A DNA stretch of 64,000 bases from Sipunculus nudus (lineage: Eukaryota; Annelida; Sipuncula; Golfingiida; Sipunculidae): NCBI GenBank assembly GCA_026874595.1, contig CM049317.1:39828401-39892400 (forward strand). Direction: 5' to 3'. This document shows positions 40,912-53,029 of this stretch, one piece after another (position 1 is the first letter of the stretch; every line of letters begins with the position of its first letter). Both the position numbers and the translations under genes were made by a program. The notes beneath the pieces are model-generated. The model ran no database searches. It was given only the letters and a program-made list of their open reading frames with translations, and was not told the DNA's origin.

Positions 40912-41737
40912 ATATTGTTGAGAGGGGAAATTTTGTAATTCGGGGCCACAAATATTCGAATATATTCGAATGACTACTCAATTTAGCAAAATTTTGTGTT
41001 TATGAATGAAAACAGAACTTGCTTACAATACTTTGCACCCGCGAAGCTTGAAATCGGCTCCTGATCAGAAACTATTATTTGCATGGCGTTTGCTCAGGGA
41101 GCTGGACTGCTTGCAGGTGATACATTTTAACAAGTTTAAACCAAGGGCTGCTGGCTCGAATTGACTTGGGAAGAACACGGAGCAAATGTTTTGCTGCTTT
41201 TCACCACTGCTCAGTGATTATCAAAAGATATGTAAAGTGAAAAACCCTACAGAAGTGTATTTTACAAATGTTTTCGATACAAAAAAATACTTTCGATTTA
41301 TGATGCATGGGACCCTTTTTAGCTGATATATCATGTTATCGTTTAATGGAATGTCTCTAGTTTTCTCAAAGAATCTTCCAGGGCTCTTGCACGGTGTATG
41401 ATTTAGCATAGGTCTACCGGTAAGCTGTGAATTCCTATTTGGAAACTGTCATGCAAGTTGACTTTGCATGTGGATTTACAAGTTTATTTGAACTTACAGC
41501 TAGAACAAAGGGGAAAAACACGCTGCATGTGGGACAGCACCTTTATACAGACAAACGAAGGCATAGTAATGTCAAACATGAACACGGCACCAACATACCG
41601 ACACTTAATGATGGCGGAGAAACACTTGGACACAAGAAGAATGTGGCTGTTTTAAAACAATACTATACTGCATTGAAACTTTATTTAACAATAATTTGCC
41701 AATATATAGGTTTTATATGATTTATTGTGTATTTATT
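40912..41737. other. Intronic stretch, one palindrome
   Basis: No exon found. ATTCGAATATATTCGAAT at 40954-40971 is a perfect 18-base palindrome. The 97-residue frame at 41427-41720 has no splice context or recognisable motif. Confidence 0.45.
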
Positions 41738-43400
41738 GTTAGTAGCTCAGCTGACTATAAGTCATCTCAGCTATAGCAATGGTGCTTGTCCGTCCACCGT
41801 CAATGAATAGGTCCAGATTTGACACCTTTGGAGCTACAAATCCAAAATAACCCGTAGATAGATATCCCTAACTTGTCCTACCAATACCCGAAACTGAGTC
41901 ACTAGCTGCGACTGCGTATCTTCAGGAAGTAAAGGAGAAACCTCTGTTTTCCAGTAAAAGCCTATTGTTACACTTAAAGAGTGCCTATATCAAATCTTAA
42001 CACCACTGGTGTTGTTTTGTTTATATTTGACACAATATTCCTCTATATATTTATAGATAGATGCTTGTAAAAGGTGAGAGTTCAGTGGTCTTGACCTTGT
42101 GACCTAAAAAATAGTGCTGTTCTCTTATTCTTCTCTTTTATGTGAAAGATGGAAGGTTTGGGATGAAATTTTAGGCTTCCAATTCATAAAAATCTCTTAA
42201 AAGAAGTGAACCTGGTGACCTTGACCTTTGATCATGTGAACTCAAAATCTACAGGTTTCTTCCCCTATTATCACGTGAAGGAGGGAAGTATTAAAGACAC
42301 GCTGATAGCCAGTAATCTGGTTGAAATGTCAGAGGACGATATGGCGCTAGGGGCACTGGGAAAGCTTTTCTATCGAGTGTTTGGCATCATGTAATACATC
42401 AAACTAAAGCTTAACTTCTGCAATTTTGTTTTGTTCCAGGAAAACAAAGGGGGGGGGGGGGGGGGGTCATCATTTTCAGGGAAAATAGTAATATATGGCA
42501 GCTTCTAAAACTGGCCATTAGATGTCGCCACTTGTCAAGCCTTTTTGCAGAAACACATATACAGCTTCCAATCTCCTCCAACATAAACAAATAAGTGACC
42601 CATGGGTTATGACACTCAGCTGACTTGTCTGTAATGTTTATATTTTAGAGTGCTAAAAAGACATATAAACAGGCATAACTCGCAAAATATATGTCACAGT
42701 GACATAATCTTTGGTATGCAAGGAGACTTACAAAGACCCTACTTAGATTTTAAGTAAAAAGTTCTCGATCAAGCGGTTACGATTTGTGCCTTGTTAACCA
42801 CTGGACAGCCGTAAGTTTTCGAGTACAAAAAATACAGTAAAAAATGTGTAAAAATAAAGAAAATGTAGAAGGCGCCACCAGTCTTCCATGATAGAAGGGC
42901 TTTCGATGATCAACATGCTTGAAGATTTTATAAAAGATCCATGAAATTATTACTGAGATATTTTATCTAAAGTATGAATTTCATACATCAACAGCTGAAA
43001 ATGTTAAAAATTTACAATTGTGTCCGCAAGAGTTCTGAAGAACTGGCTGGGCCGATGGGTTTTTTTTATTTAATTTTTTTTGCATGGTAAAAATGTTATA
43101 TGTGCAGTTGATGCACAGTATTTAGTTTTAGGGTTGAGTGTAAACTTCTTGTTTTGCAAACAAGAACACTATCACGAGTCTGATTTAAAAAAAAAAATGA
43201 AAAACTCAATAACACACAAAACTCGCAAAATATAGGTCACAGTGACCTACTTTTTTGGTTTGCAAAGAGATTTACGAAAGACGTAATTTGATGTCAAGTT
43301 GGAAGTTAAGAAGTGAGACGCTTAGACAGACGGCAAAAATTTGCCTGAAATTTTCTGCTGTCCCGCAATATTTAATGCCTGCTTACTCTTGATGTCACAC
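41738..43400. repeat. Dispersed-repeat-derived intron sequence
   Basis: It opens with agctcagctgactataagtc and cttgtccgtcc, which also introduce the tandem family at 44118. Two diverged versions of 'actcgcaaaatata(t/g)gtcacagtgac ... gcaa(g)gaga' lie near 42680 and 43210. An 18-base G run occupies 42449-42466. No exon seen. Confidence 0.55.
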
Positions 43401-43745
43401 TGGACTCTTGTCTCAATAGTTAACTTTAAAATCAAAATTTGTTACATTTTCAAGGAAACATTATCTGTTTATATTTCACATGCGTGTGCTTACAAAACAT
43501 TACTTATTCCGTGAAGTCCTTACCACAAAGACACCCATGTTAATGTAATTTGCTGGGAAACCATTCTAATCCAACAAATGTGAACAGACTACATTACCCT
43601 CTTCTCTATATTTTATCTTTTCTGCTGGTGCATGTAGAAGCCGCTGTGCATTGTGGGGGTCAGATTGTGACCCCCATAAACCCTACACAGCAGGTCGTAC
43701 TCTTGTGAGTCAGATTGTGCACATTGTGCGGCCTGATTATGCCGA

Positions 43746-43820
43746 GACACCTGCTCCCGTTGGTCTGATTTCACAAGTTCTGGCACAGGGCCAAGAATTA
43801 AAGAAACGGGAGCAGGTGTC
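43746..43820. other. 16-bp perfect inverted repeat with 43-base loop
   Basis: GACACCTGCTCCCGTT at 43746-43761 and its exact complement AACGGGAGCAGGTGTC at 43805-43820. The surrounding 43610-43870 block is also rich in short inverted words (gtcagattgtg, gtgacccccat/gtgggggtcag). It could fold as a stem-loop RNA or be a relic of a small inverted-repeat element. Confidence 0.8.
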
Positions 43821-43979
43821 GCATGTTTAACATTTTGCTGGGTGTACAATGTGACACCTGTAACATAATGCATTTGTTACAGCATGTGAATGCTTTACGT
43901 CACCGGGAGCCGATTTACGGCATTTTCTTCATGTCAGCCATTTTGTATGGCACGTGGTGTAGCTAACGCAGCTTTAAGT

Positions 43980-44110
43980 GAATAAATACCTTACAATTCC
44001 ATGTAATCGATTACGTTTCTGAAAACACAAAAATAATTGTTATTGTAATCGATTACTTTTAAAAGTAATTGTATTTGTAATCAATAACTTTAAAAGTATT
44101 TAGACCCATC
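43980..44110. repeat. GTAATCGATTAC-containing repeat fragment
   Basis: TAATCGATTAC occurs at about 44005 and 44046, with degraded versions after it and internal complementarity (acttttaaaagt). It looks like a transposon end but no partner is visible. Confidence 0.45.
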
Positions 44111-44117
44111 ACTCTTA

Positions 44118-45795
44118 GACCCATTAGTGATCACTCTTTGTCCGTCGTCCGTCTGTCTGTCTATCTAGCTGCCCATCTGTCCGTTAACCAGGCACAAATC
44201 GTGACCACTGGACGTGGAATCTTGTAACTTGACATCCAGGGAGGCCAGACTCTATGAAAAGTCTCCTTGGATACCTGAATTAAGGTCTCTGTTACCCATA
44301 TCCTCCGAGCTACGGGGCTCCGAAGTATCCCCAGAATAATGGAAAATTTGTTACAAAAGCTCAAGTATCTGAACAACTATTGCATTGATAACCATGATTC
44401 TTTGCATGGATATTGGTCATGGAATGCTAATGAACTTTTTGTAGTCTGGTGGCGCCATCTGTATTTTTTCGATTTTTATGAATTTTTTCTCTATTTTTGA
44501 GACCTCTTGAGATGCGGTCATCTGTTAACAGAGCACAAATCGTAACGACTGGACCTAGAATCTTCTCTCTTGACATGTAGGGAGGCCAATGAAAAGTCTC
44601 CTTGAAAACCTGAAATTAGGTCTCTGTTACCCATAATCTCTGAGCTCAGGGGCTCTGAAGTAGCCCTCAGAATAATGGAAAATTTGATATACAATGCAAA
44701 AGCTCAAGTACCTGAACAACTATTGCATTGATCACCATGATTTTTTGCATGGATATTGATCATGGAAAACTTCATCAGTTCCTGCAGTCTGGTGGCGCCA
44801 TCTGTATTTTTTCAGCTCAGCTGACTGTAAGTCTTCTGAGCTATAGCGATCACTCTTTGTCCGTCGTCCGTCCGGCCATCCGGCTATCCGGCCGTCTGTC
44901 CGTTAACAAGGCACAAATCGTAACCACTGATCCTGGAATCTTCTCACTTCACATCAAGAGAGGTACATGAAAAGTCTTCTTGGATACATGGAATTAGGTC
45001 TCTGTTACCCATATTCTTCAAGCTATGGGGCTCCGAAGTACCCCCCCAGAATAATGAAAAATTTGATACAAAAGCCCAAATTTCTGAAGAATGAATGCAT
45101 TGTTCACCATGATTCTTTGCATGGATATTGATCATGGAGTGTTTCATCAGATTCTGCAGACTGGTGGCGCCACCTGTATTTTTTCGATTTTTTAACGATT
45201 TTTTTCTCTATTTTGAGACCTTAAAAGATGCCGTCATCTGTCAACAGGGCATAAATCATAACCGCTGGACCTGGAATCTTCTGACTTTACATCCAGATAG
45301 GACCATGAAAAGTCTCCTTGAAAACCTAGAATTAGGTCTCTGTTACACATATTCTTCAAGCTATGGGGCTCCGAATTACCCCCAGTATAATGCAAAATTT
45401 GATACAACAGCTCAAGTATCTGAACAACTAATGTATTGATCACCATGATTCTTTGCATGGATATTGATCATGGGGTGTCACATCAGTTCTTGCAGAATGG
45501 TGCAGAATAAAAAACTCCAGGGAAACCTGAAATTAGGTCTCTGTTACCCATATCCTCTGAGCTATGGGGCTTAGAAGTACCTCCCAAAATAACTAAAAAT
45601 TTGATACAAAAGCTCCAGTATCTGAACATCTATTGCATTGATCACCCTGATTCATTGCATGCATATTCATCATGGAGTACGTGTTTCATCAGTTCTTGTG
45701 GAGTGGTGGCACCACCTAAATTTTTAAAAAATATTAACACATTTTTTTCTCTATTTATGAGACCTTCAAAGATGCGGTCGTCCCTTAAGGTCTAA
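44118..45795 (+). repeat. Dispersed repeat family, about five tandem copies (~350 bp)
   Basis: Each copy contains, in order, a run of gtccg(t/c)c words, cgttaacagggcacaaatc, gtaaccgctggacctggaat, cttgacatccagggaggtc, tgaaaagtctccttg, aattaggtctctgttaccca, ggggctccgaa, aataatggaaaatttg, accatgattctttgcatgg and ggtggcgccacctgtatttt. Copies start near 44118, 44510, 44840, 45230 and 45490, with later ones truncated. The family returns at 53030-54060 and 63520-64000. No coding frame is conserved. I do not know the transposon class. Confidence 0.85.
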
Positions 45796-47100
45796 TGATC
45801 GTCGAACAACCTTGGTTTAATTAAGCTTTAGAATTCATATATTAAAATGAATTTTAGCCACAATGATATTTACATATTTGGAATCCTTAGAATATCTGCT
45901 GTTGGATGAGATATATATATAAACATTATCTCAGATTTTCCTTTGAAGATTTTAAACTTAAAATTATTTATTTTATATTTTTTTTTAACTCGATATATCT
46001 CACATTTGGCAAAGAGTTTGTATGTAAAAATAGTATCACATGGAAGTACATACAAATATCTCCAACCTTTTTTTTTTTTAATTGTGTGTTTATAATCTTT
46101 TTTTCCTATTGAATTTTCAATTTAAAAAATAATTATGATACAAACAATGCATATTTCTTTTAAATGGTGTATAGCTGCTTAACTAAAACAGATATCGAAA
46201 AAGAAAAAAAAACGCATTTTAGGTTACATGTCAACTAATCTATATGCACTATTTGAAAAAACTACTTGTGGTGGTTTTTTTAGAAATATCGCGCCGAAGA
46301 CCGTGCAGTCTGTTGAATCGTTGTTTTGAGAAAATGGCCAAAAACTGTTTGGGAAGAGAAATCTCGTTTTCAACGGAAAACAGGAATATCAGCGCAAGTG
46401 ACAGTCGTATATTTTCATTATATATTCTGATCTGAATTGGTTTCGATAAACAAAATTGAAAATTAAATAGTTTGTCATGGTGAAAAAGACGAAAGTTTAA
46501 CATGAAATGACATCTCAAGAACTGTCAAACAGAAGTAGGCGGAGCTTACTGCTCCGAGTGGCTGCTCAACGGTAATTAGGTCAGGCCCACCGCGCCGGGA
46601 TACGCGTCAGGTGTGAAGTTGTAAGACATCAGGCCTACTACCGGTCAGCTATCAGTATTTGGACTCGCCCATTAATGCCACCCCTATTGTAAAGTAGGCT
46701 GGCCTACGGCCAGGAATGTCCCGGCCTCCTCATTCTTCTGCGTGCATTTGAATGATGCAGACGTGGGCCACTGGTCTGGTCAGCACTAGGTTTAGTCATT
46801 TAGACGTGTTAAGGGGCTAAGGATAATCGACATAAGGCGAAGTTCAGGAGTCTGCCGCGACCCTTCTAGCTCCCTGTATAACTATCAGACTGGCAGTATA
46901 ATTTAAAGGACAGATCTGTTGGCCATTTGGTAATTTAAACCTAAAATTCTGTGTTGTTTCTATTATATGTGGGAAATAACTTACATTGGCGAGCGGTTGC
47001 CAGCTTGTAAATCTAAAATATTTACGAGCAGTGATTCGAACCTTCATTTTTGGCAATATTTGTTCTTCATAATTAAAAAAAATGAACTGCCACACATAAA
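45796..47100. other. Intronic stretch, AT-rich then mixed
   Basis: T-rich and A-rich to about 46260, more GC-rich after 46540. Around 46815-46880 lies a relic of the 178-bp unit seen at 47474 (cgacataaggcga, tgccgcgac, ctgtataacta). No exon that I can support. Confidence 0.45.
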
Positions 47101-47104
47101 ATAG

Positions 47105-47182
47105 TTAGGTACATCAATTAAGAAGAGTGAAGATGAAGAAGACCACCCAATCCAGAAGTTCCAGGTTCCTGGAAATACTACG
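47105..47182 (+). CDS. Candidate cassette exon of gene A (78 bp)
   Basis: AG precedes 47105 and GTATGT follows 47182. The frame reads LGTSIKKSEDEEDHP and IQKFQVPGNTT, phase 0/0. It would fit between LYAQEKTQAL and EKDVHVLPP without disturbing the frame, and its acidic, non-repetitive composition looks like a protein tail. Against it: the acceptor tract (CACACATAAAATAG) is purine-rich, and the same frame stays open past the donor. Alternative frames on both strands are also open. Confidence 0.4.
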
Positions 47183-47473
47183 GTATGTGAATTTTGTGTT
47201 AAGTGTCATAGAGTACAATATACTATTGAACGTATCAAAAAGGGCCCTAAGAGGCTGGTTGAATAGATTTGATGTAGATATCATTAGATATTGGCCTCTG
47301 TGACCTTTTATAGAGAATTGCCATAGCATAGGTAAGCGTGGCCGCTGTTAACCAACACGAAATTTTATAAAGTAGTAACGGAGACATGCCTGTACCTTAT
47401 AAGATCGCTTATATTGGCAATAACCCTGATTAGCAATGAGGCTAGAAATATTAAATTGCCGTAAATGACATGA

Positions 47474-47830
47474 GAAATGGCCCTATGTGGCTGGAAATAG
47501 GGTACTGCTGTAGTTCAGTGGCATGAAAAATTACCTCAGCGCTCGAAAGGTTCAAACATGTGTCGACATAAGGCGAACCGGTATATAGTAGTAGCCTGCC
47601 GCGATAGTTTGAAAGCTTTCCAAGAGCGCTAAAACGAGGACTGGCTGTATAGAAATGGCCCTTAGTTGCTGGAAATAGGGAACTGCTGTAGTTCAATGGC
47701 CTGAAAAATGACCTCAGCGCTCAAAAGGTTCAAACATGGGTCGACATAAGGCGAACCTGTATAGTAGTAGCCTGCCGCGATACTTTGAAAACTTTCCCAT
47801 AACGCTCAAACGAGGACTAGCTGTATAACT
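47474..47830 (+). repeat. 178-bp tandem duplication
   Basis: Two copies start at gaaatggccc (47474 and 47652) and run through ctgctgtagttca, acctcagcgctc, gtcgacataaggcgaac, gtagtagcctgccgcgata and aacgaggact. Similarity is about 90% by eye. A third, partial relic is near 46815. Confidence 0.88.
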
Positions 47831-50620
47831 AAAAAAAAAAATTGAAAAACTGTGCCTTGGAGCAACCGATGTGTAAAGAATGACACAAGTGGTGTCAAAT
47901 GATCGGCCAGGGGGTAGGCCTATAATGTGAGAAAATGTAATAAAGTATTGTACTTATTGACACAGGTATGTGCCACTGTTGTTTTGATGTACATGAAATG
48001 TAGAAACTGTTTAAAATGTTACTTTGGGTTTGTTGATTTGTTAATAGTAAAGGGCCAGGTAAGGCAGCATGAACTAATTGTATAGAGGTAGAGCAGTGTG
48101 CTAATTAAGTTTATGTTAAAGATGAGGTTTAAAGGTTGTTATGTCAAGTAAGCGTTGATATGTGTGTGTGTATATATTGTAAGGCTCTATAAATCCTTTT
48201 TTTTCGCAATGCAGAACTTTATAATTGTTATGATAAAAGGGGGACAGCCAATCGTTCATTTATTAATTACTCTGATTACGTGCTACATATATATGTATAG
48301 ATAGAGTAATAAAGTGTAGACTTTAGTTTAAAGTTGACATAAAAAATTAAAAAAAAAAACCTGACAAACTGAGTTAAATATTGTTATATCAATATGCCCC
48401 ATTATTTATCCATATAACAAACCTTAAAATAAATAAATGTTAAAGTAGGCATAAAATAAGTCTAAAAATAATAATATCATTCTTCATTTTTGTATATCTT
48501 TGTTAGATCTATTAGGCTGGTTTCAAGGGTTTAATATTGTGACTGAACAAGATCTTACAATTTATAACTTTTAAAAGATTAAAACACGTTAGCTTTAAAA
48601 TAATACTTAAAAATTAAACAAAATTCCAAGGAAACCAATAAGTGTATTTGTGCAGTCGATTCTGAAAAACTATGCTGACCCTGTAAAAAGTCATAAATAT
48701 GAACGTCTAGAAATTTTCTGTCATTCACTTGCCGGGGCAGCAATTAGTGACATGTTTCATCTGTTAATCAGTTTGCTCTAATATTACGGGGCCAAGCAGA
48801 CAATATTTCATTCACTTAACCCATAGGAGAAAAGCCTGTTAAAGAATATACTATAAAATAAAACTTTAATAAGGTACATTTCATAGTTATTTAGATGCTT
48901 AAGATCATAATTTATTTTACAATTACAATTTGATGTACGAAAAAGAAAACCAGTAATTTCTCATTTTAAAATGAATTTTATCAACAGATTAAAAGCAAAC
49001 ACCAAAATTCCATAACATCAACCTGTGAAAGTAGTAGTGATACTTATCTTGTAGTTTGAGTCTGTGGAATTTAAATAAATAAAAATCAAAACAGAAAAAA
49101 TTTACAAATACCAAAAAAAAAAAAAAATGTACAACTCTAAGGCTCAAATGGATAACCTATAATTTGATACTAAGTGCAGGTGCAGAATTTGTTGTTTAAG
49201 GGCCAAGGTCAGTAATCTTTTAGATTTGAATTGTAATGGGTATTTTTGTGTGGTTAAAATCAATGCTCTAAACTTTTAATGAAAACTCTGAAGTGGTAAA
49301 TATGACTAAATAACAAACCAGACATAGGCGTCCCCCTCTGAATAATATATATTAAATTAACGTAACTAGTTCTCTGTGGGATACAGTTTAAATATATTTC
49401 TGTTTTGCCTAGAAAAATAAAGCCCATAGTTAACAACTGTGGCAACTGAAAGAGGTATTTCTAAAAAGTAGGTAAGTAGCTTTATTGAAAGAATCTATCA
49501 CATGCTCAGTCACATGTGCATTCACAGTGAGATAATACAAGTCACAAGTTCAGGCATATTTGTTGAGCCTACACACTGGAATCAGATGATGTAACACGCA
49601 ACGGCCACCAGCCTTTGTGATCTCCCAAACCTCCATAATCGCCCTCCTTTTATCAGTGCTCCACAATTCACACTATGTATTCCTGTATATATAAAATCTG
49701 ATATCAACTAAGCAGCTGGCCTTATGTCATGTCTCTGTTTATTAAGCAGTCAGCTGTCAAAACGCTTATCAGGTGCAGTAGCTTTGTATACTTTCGAGTG
49801 TCAGGAAATACTGATAAGTCGAGTAATTCCAGATTAGTTAAATCTGGCTGAGAAGTATGCGTGTTTGGTGACTGTCAAGTGTGTTTAAGGTGGCATTTAC
49901 GAAACAGGAAACATATTGTAATATTTGGGGATGCCATTAACCACCTTTAACACAGTTTAGTAATTTGAACAACATAGGGAATTTAAAATAAACAGCACAT
50001 TAATATTTCTAGTAGTATACTTTTTAAATTACTGGATATCAATATTAAATATAAACAATTAAATCTATTAAAACGGATATGTTAATTTGGGAATTATACC
50101 CAATATATATTTGTTAGCTTGTTATTAGCTAGTTCATTCTCTCGCATTAAAGGATTGAATAAATAGTGTGATATTTATAATAAATAGTGTGATATTTCAT
50201 TCATAATTTGACCAACTGTTCTGCTGGTCTCTTTGCAAACTGATACAGTATTCTTTTATTACAGCTTACGGTGTAAGGCTATTAAGTTTCTTCCTTTTAG
50301 TATAACATGACTTGCACAACTGAATTAATTAAAACATTAATTATGAAAACATCGTATTATACTTTGAGTTTAATTGTTATTCATGCAAGTTTGCATCCAT
50401 TTAGGTACATATATAAGCCCTGGTAATGTATTGTTATGACCTGACCGTATTCTCCATTCAACCTGTATATGATAATTGTTACAAACCAGAGCAGTATGGC
50501 ATGTCAAAGTTATTTAGACCTATAAGCTGTAAGCGGTAGTTATAAAAACAAATCACATTGACTTTTGAGTTGTTCATTATTGTTATATGTTGTGATATAA
50601 TTTGTGTGGAATATGCGGCG
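47831..50620. other. Intronic stretch, no feature
   Basis: AT-rich, with homopolymer runs and short chance frames. I found no splice-flanked exon or repeat. Confidence 0.45.
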
Positions 50621-50639
50621 TTGTTTTATTTATTTGCAG

Positions 50640-50747
50640 GAGAAAGACGTACATGTTCTGCCTCCTGCACACACCAGTATGTTCAGCACAGCTACAAGTT
50701 ACAACACGGGGGATACAGTTGATGTTGCCCAGCAGCAGTGCCCCTAA
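50640..50747 (+). CDS. Gene A terminal exon: EKDVHVLPPAHTSM... stop
   Basis: Acceptor TTTTATTTATTTGCAG, phase 0, 35 codons then TAA: EKDVHVLPPAHTSMFSTATS, YNTGDTVDVAQQQCP. A Ser/Thr/Gln-rich, likely unstructured C-terminus. It follows exon 33221-33358 directly in phase, or the optional exon at 47105. The 3' untranslated region contains a (TA)n run. Confidence 0.8.
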   Translation, partial: EKDVHVLPPAHTSMFSTATSYNTGDTVDVAQQQCP

Positions 50748-50756
50748 CATATATTA

Positions 50757-50780
50757 AAAAAAAATATATTTATATATATT

Positions 50781-50836
<56 letters not shown>
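50757..50836. repeat. (TA)n microsatellite in the 3' UTR
   Basis: An interrupted, then pure TA run within 10-90 bases after the stop codon. Confidence 0.95.
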
Positions 50837-50837
<1 letters not shown>

Positions 50838-50843
50838 CAATAC

Positions 50844-50853
50844 AATAAATAAA
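50844..50853 (+). terminator. Poly(A) signals of gene A
   Basis: Overlapping AATAAATAAA gives AATAAA at 50844 and 50848, about 100 bases after the stop. A GT-rich stretch (gcctgcttgtg) lies about 20 bases on. A further AATAAA lies near 51086. Confidence 0.7.
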
Positions 50854-51135
50854 AATCTGCCTATGGACTTGCCTGCTTGTGCAAAGATATCATGAAAGAC
50901 ATTTTTGAATGATAAATGCTGAGTAATTTCTGAGTAGGACTGTCTTATATATTTTGTGCTATGCTGACACAGTGCAGCCAATTTGGACATTATGCAAAAT
51001 ATTTTGCAAACATTAATGTTTTACTGATGCATGAAATGCTATTCTATGTTGTTATCATTCCATTACTAACTGATGTGTTTATTTGAATAAACTTACCAAT
51101 TTACAAAATTGCGGGAGGGGACTTAAGGAATATTA

Positions 51136-51153
51136 AGATATTAAGGAACCCTG

Positions 51154-51185
<32 letters not shown>

Positions 51186-51768
51186 ATCTTTGATACAATA
51201 ACATAATACTTATATAAATAGAGAAACGTTTGCGTCTCTCATGGTTTGTGATCAAAGGACCCTTGTCATCTTTGTAAACCCGTTTATGTGATTAGTGCTG
51301 TAATAACATTAACGGTTCAGTGCAGAGTGATGTACGGGGACCGCTAATTGAGCTGATCCATGATTCCATAAACATTCAATTTAGTAATTACAAAGTCAGA
51401 TGGAAAGAATGAGAATGAGAGGAAGTAAAAAATTGTAACAGAAAATGTATTAAATTGTAAAATTATCTGTTATATTATATTTCGGCACTAATGTTATAGA
51501 ATGAGAAAAAAAATAGAAGGAAAGAAAGATTTACTCGGTGAGAGAGAGAGAGAGAGAGAGAGAGAATGCAGAATAGACAATAACAGAATGATATAAAGAT
51601 ATAAAGATATAGATAAATGATGACATCCTGAGAGAGTGAGAGAATAAAAGGGTGAAATATGAAATAAAAATAAATCCAGAGAGAGAGAGAGAGCGAGAGA
51701 TAGAGAGTTGAAGTTGACGGTAGAGACAAATGACAGAATGAAAAAATATACAGGGTTCCTTAATATCT
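51136..51768. repeat. 23-bp inverted repeat pair around (GA)n tracts
   Basis: The left arm 51136-51158 and the right arm 51746-51768 are exact complements; the right arm reads ATATACAGGGTTCCTTAATA then TCT. CAGGG points inward on both arms, so these may be facing ends of two relics and not the two ends of one element. GA/GAGA microsatellites lie between (51541-51564, 51678-51705). Confidence 0.75.
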
Positions 51769-51936
51769 GAAGGGGGCGGGGGCATTATTTAAAATAATTT
51801 GATTTTGCGGCAATCATCCCGGGCATTCCTTTTGATGGAAAGTAGGTCACCCGTCATGCGTGTCATGCCAAGCGGTTGGCCGTAAGTCAATGGCCGATCG
51901 TATCAAGTGTTAAGTACGTAGCACCTTAAAAACTGC

Positions 51937-52239
51937 TGCTTTGTTATTTTCACGATTTGTTAAAGATATGACTAAAAGTTTTTTAAAAATACCGACGCTT
52001 TTCTAAATTCACATGGACAGGCACGGCGACCGGTACTTCTTTGTTGTTTTCCATGATTGTTAAACGATATCACTGACGGTTCGTAAAAAATACCGACGCT
52101 AATCTCTATTTACATGGTCGTACACGGCCAGTCATACTCCTTTGTTAATTTAAGAATTGTTTATTGATATAAGTGAAGGAATATCAAAGATACCAGCGTT
52201 CCTCTCCATTCACATAGTGCAACGAGGCCAGACGGCCAA
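51937..52239 (+). repeat. ~100-bp tandem repeat, three copies
   Basis: Copies start near 51937, 52036 and 52137 and share ctttgtt.tttt..gattgtt, a.ataccgacgct and tct.tattcacatgg followed by a cggcca-type word. They are moderately diverged. The 15-bp module array follows immediately. Confidence 0.75.
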
Positions 52240-52341
52240 CGCCCATCAAGACCTAATTAGGTCACGCGCCCATCCAGACCGCGCGCATTAGAACCACGCT
52301 CAAAAGCAGCACGCCCATTCAGACCCCGCTCATTAAGACCG
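52240..52341 (-). repeat. 15-bp module array, copy 1
   Basis: On the minus strand, units of the type CGGTCTTAATGAGCG, GGGTCTGAATGGGCG and CGGTCTGGATGGGCG, seven loose copies. The same module occurs at 54926-54985 and 61700-61774. Confidence 0.75.
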
Positions 52342-53029
52342 TAATCATATTTTATCGGTTTGTAGTATTCGGCTACGTCATGAAACGAAAATATTTTTAA
52401 ATCCAGCTTTTGAATATATTCAAAATACATAGACATATTGAGCATAAAATAAGACAAGATAATATCATAGGTGAAATAGTTATAAGCCCTTGCAAGTACG
52501 TAAAGTTTACTGAAATAACAAGCGGCAATGTAATATATCATGACATATTCTTGCTAAACCACGTTTACCCGTTTAGGATGTCCCTGTTGTAATGTTTGGC
52601 GGTGACACAGACCTAAACAAAATTCTACGATCTGCATAATAGATCAGGGGTAAGAGTACAGGGGGAAGTGTTTGCAGTAATAAGTGTCAATTAATTATCG
52701 AGTGCCGGTAATAAAGATAAGCACAGTCCCGGCTGACTGACCAGCGGCCTCCGCACGCCTGTCAATCAAAGATGGGCCGTGCACCACCAGTAAATAGTTA
52801 ACCAATAAGCAAGTGAATACCCTGTTGGTTCTCGCCGAGCTGACAGTGGTCCTGTATACAACCCACGTGGGGTTGACATCTGAATTAAAATGCTTATTTT
52901 TCCAATGGATACAATAAAACGCCAAGAAAGTGCTTTTGTGACAAGATAGATATAGCAAACAACTATAAGGTCACGGTTTTTCACAAAAATGTCAATTTTA
53001 CGATTTTTGACGATTATAAGACCTTAACA
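52342..53029. other. Intergenic stretch, no feature
   Basis: Short frames on both strands without support. Confidence 0.4.

Larger units (their letters stand above)
7905..50747 (+). other. Host gene A, transcription unit reconstructed from exons
   Basis: Nine exons join without a frame conflict: 7905-7943, 8400-8465, 9117-9202, 25153-25251, 25627-25788, 26232-26336, 27565-27669, 33221-33358 and 50640-50747. All have AG/GT borders, and the last ends in TAA with AATAAA about 100 bp on. An optional exon at 47105-47182 also fits. The first exon starts with two bases of a split codon, so at least one upstream exon is missing. The roughly 301 residues visible are mostly helix-like, rich in Leu, Ile, Lys and Arg, with no signal peptide in view and no motif I recognise. 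Introns reach about 16 and 17 kb and hold two gypsy elements and three minisatellites. Function is unknown. Confidence 0.75.

Noticed and set aside
46244-46518. Small genes on both strands near 46.3 kb
   Set aside because: Overlapping frames in T/A-rich sequence without splice sites or motifs.
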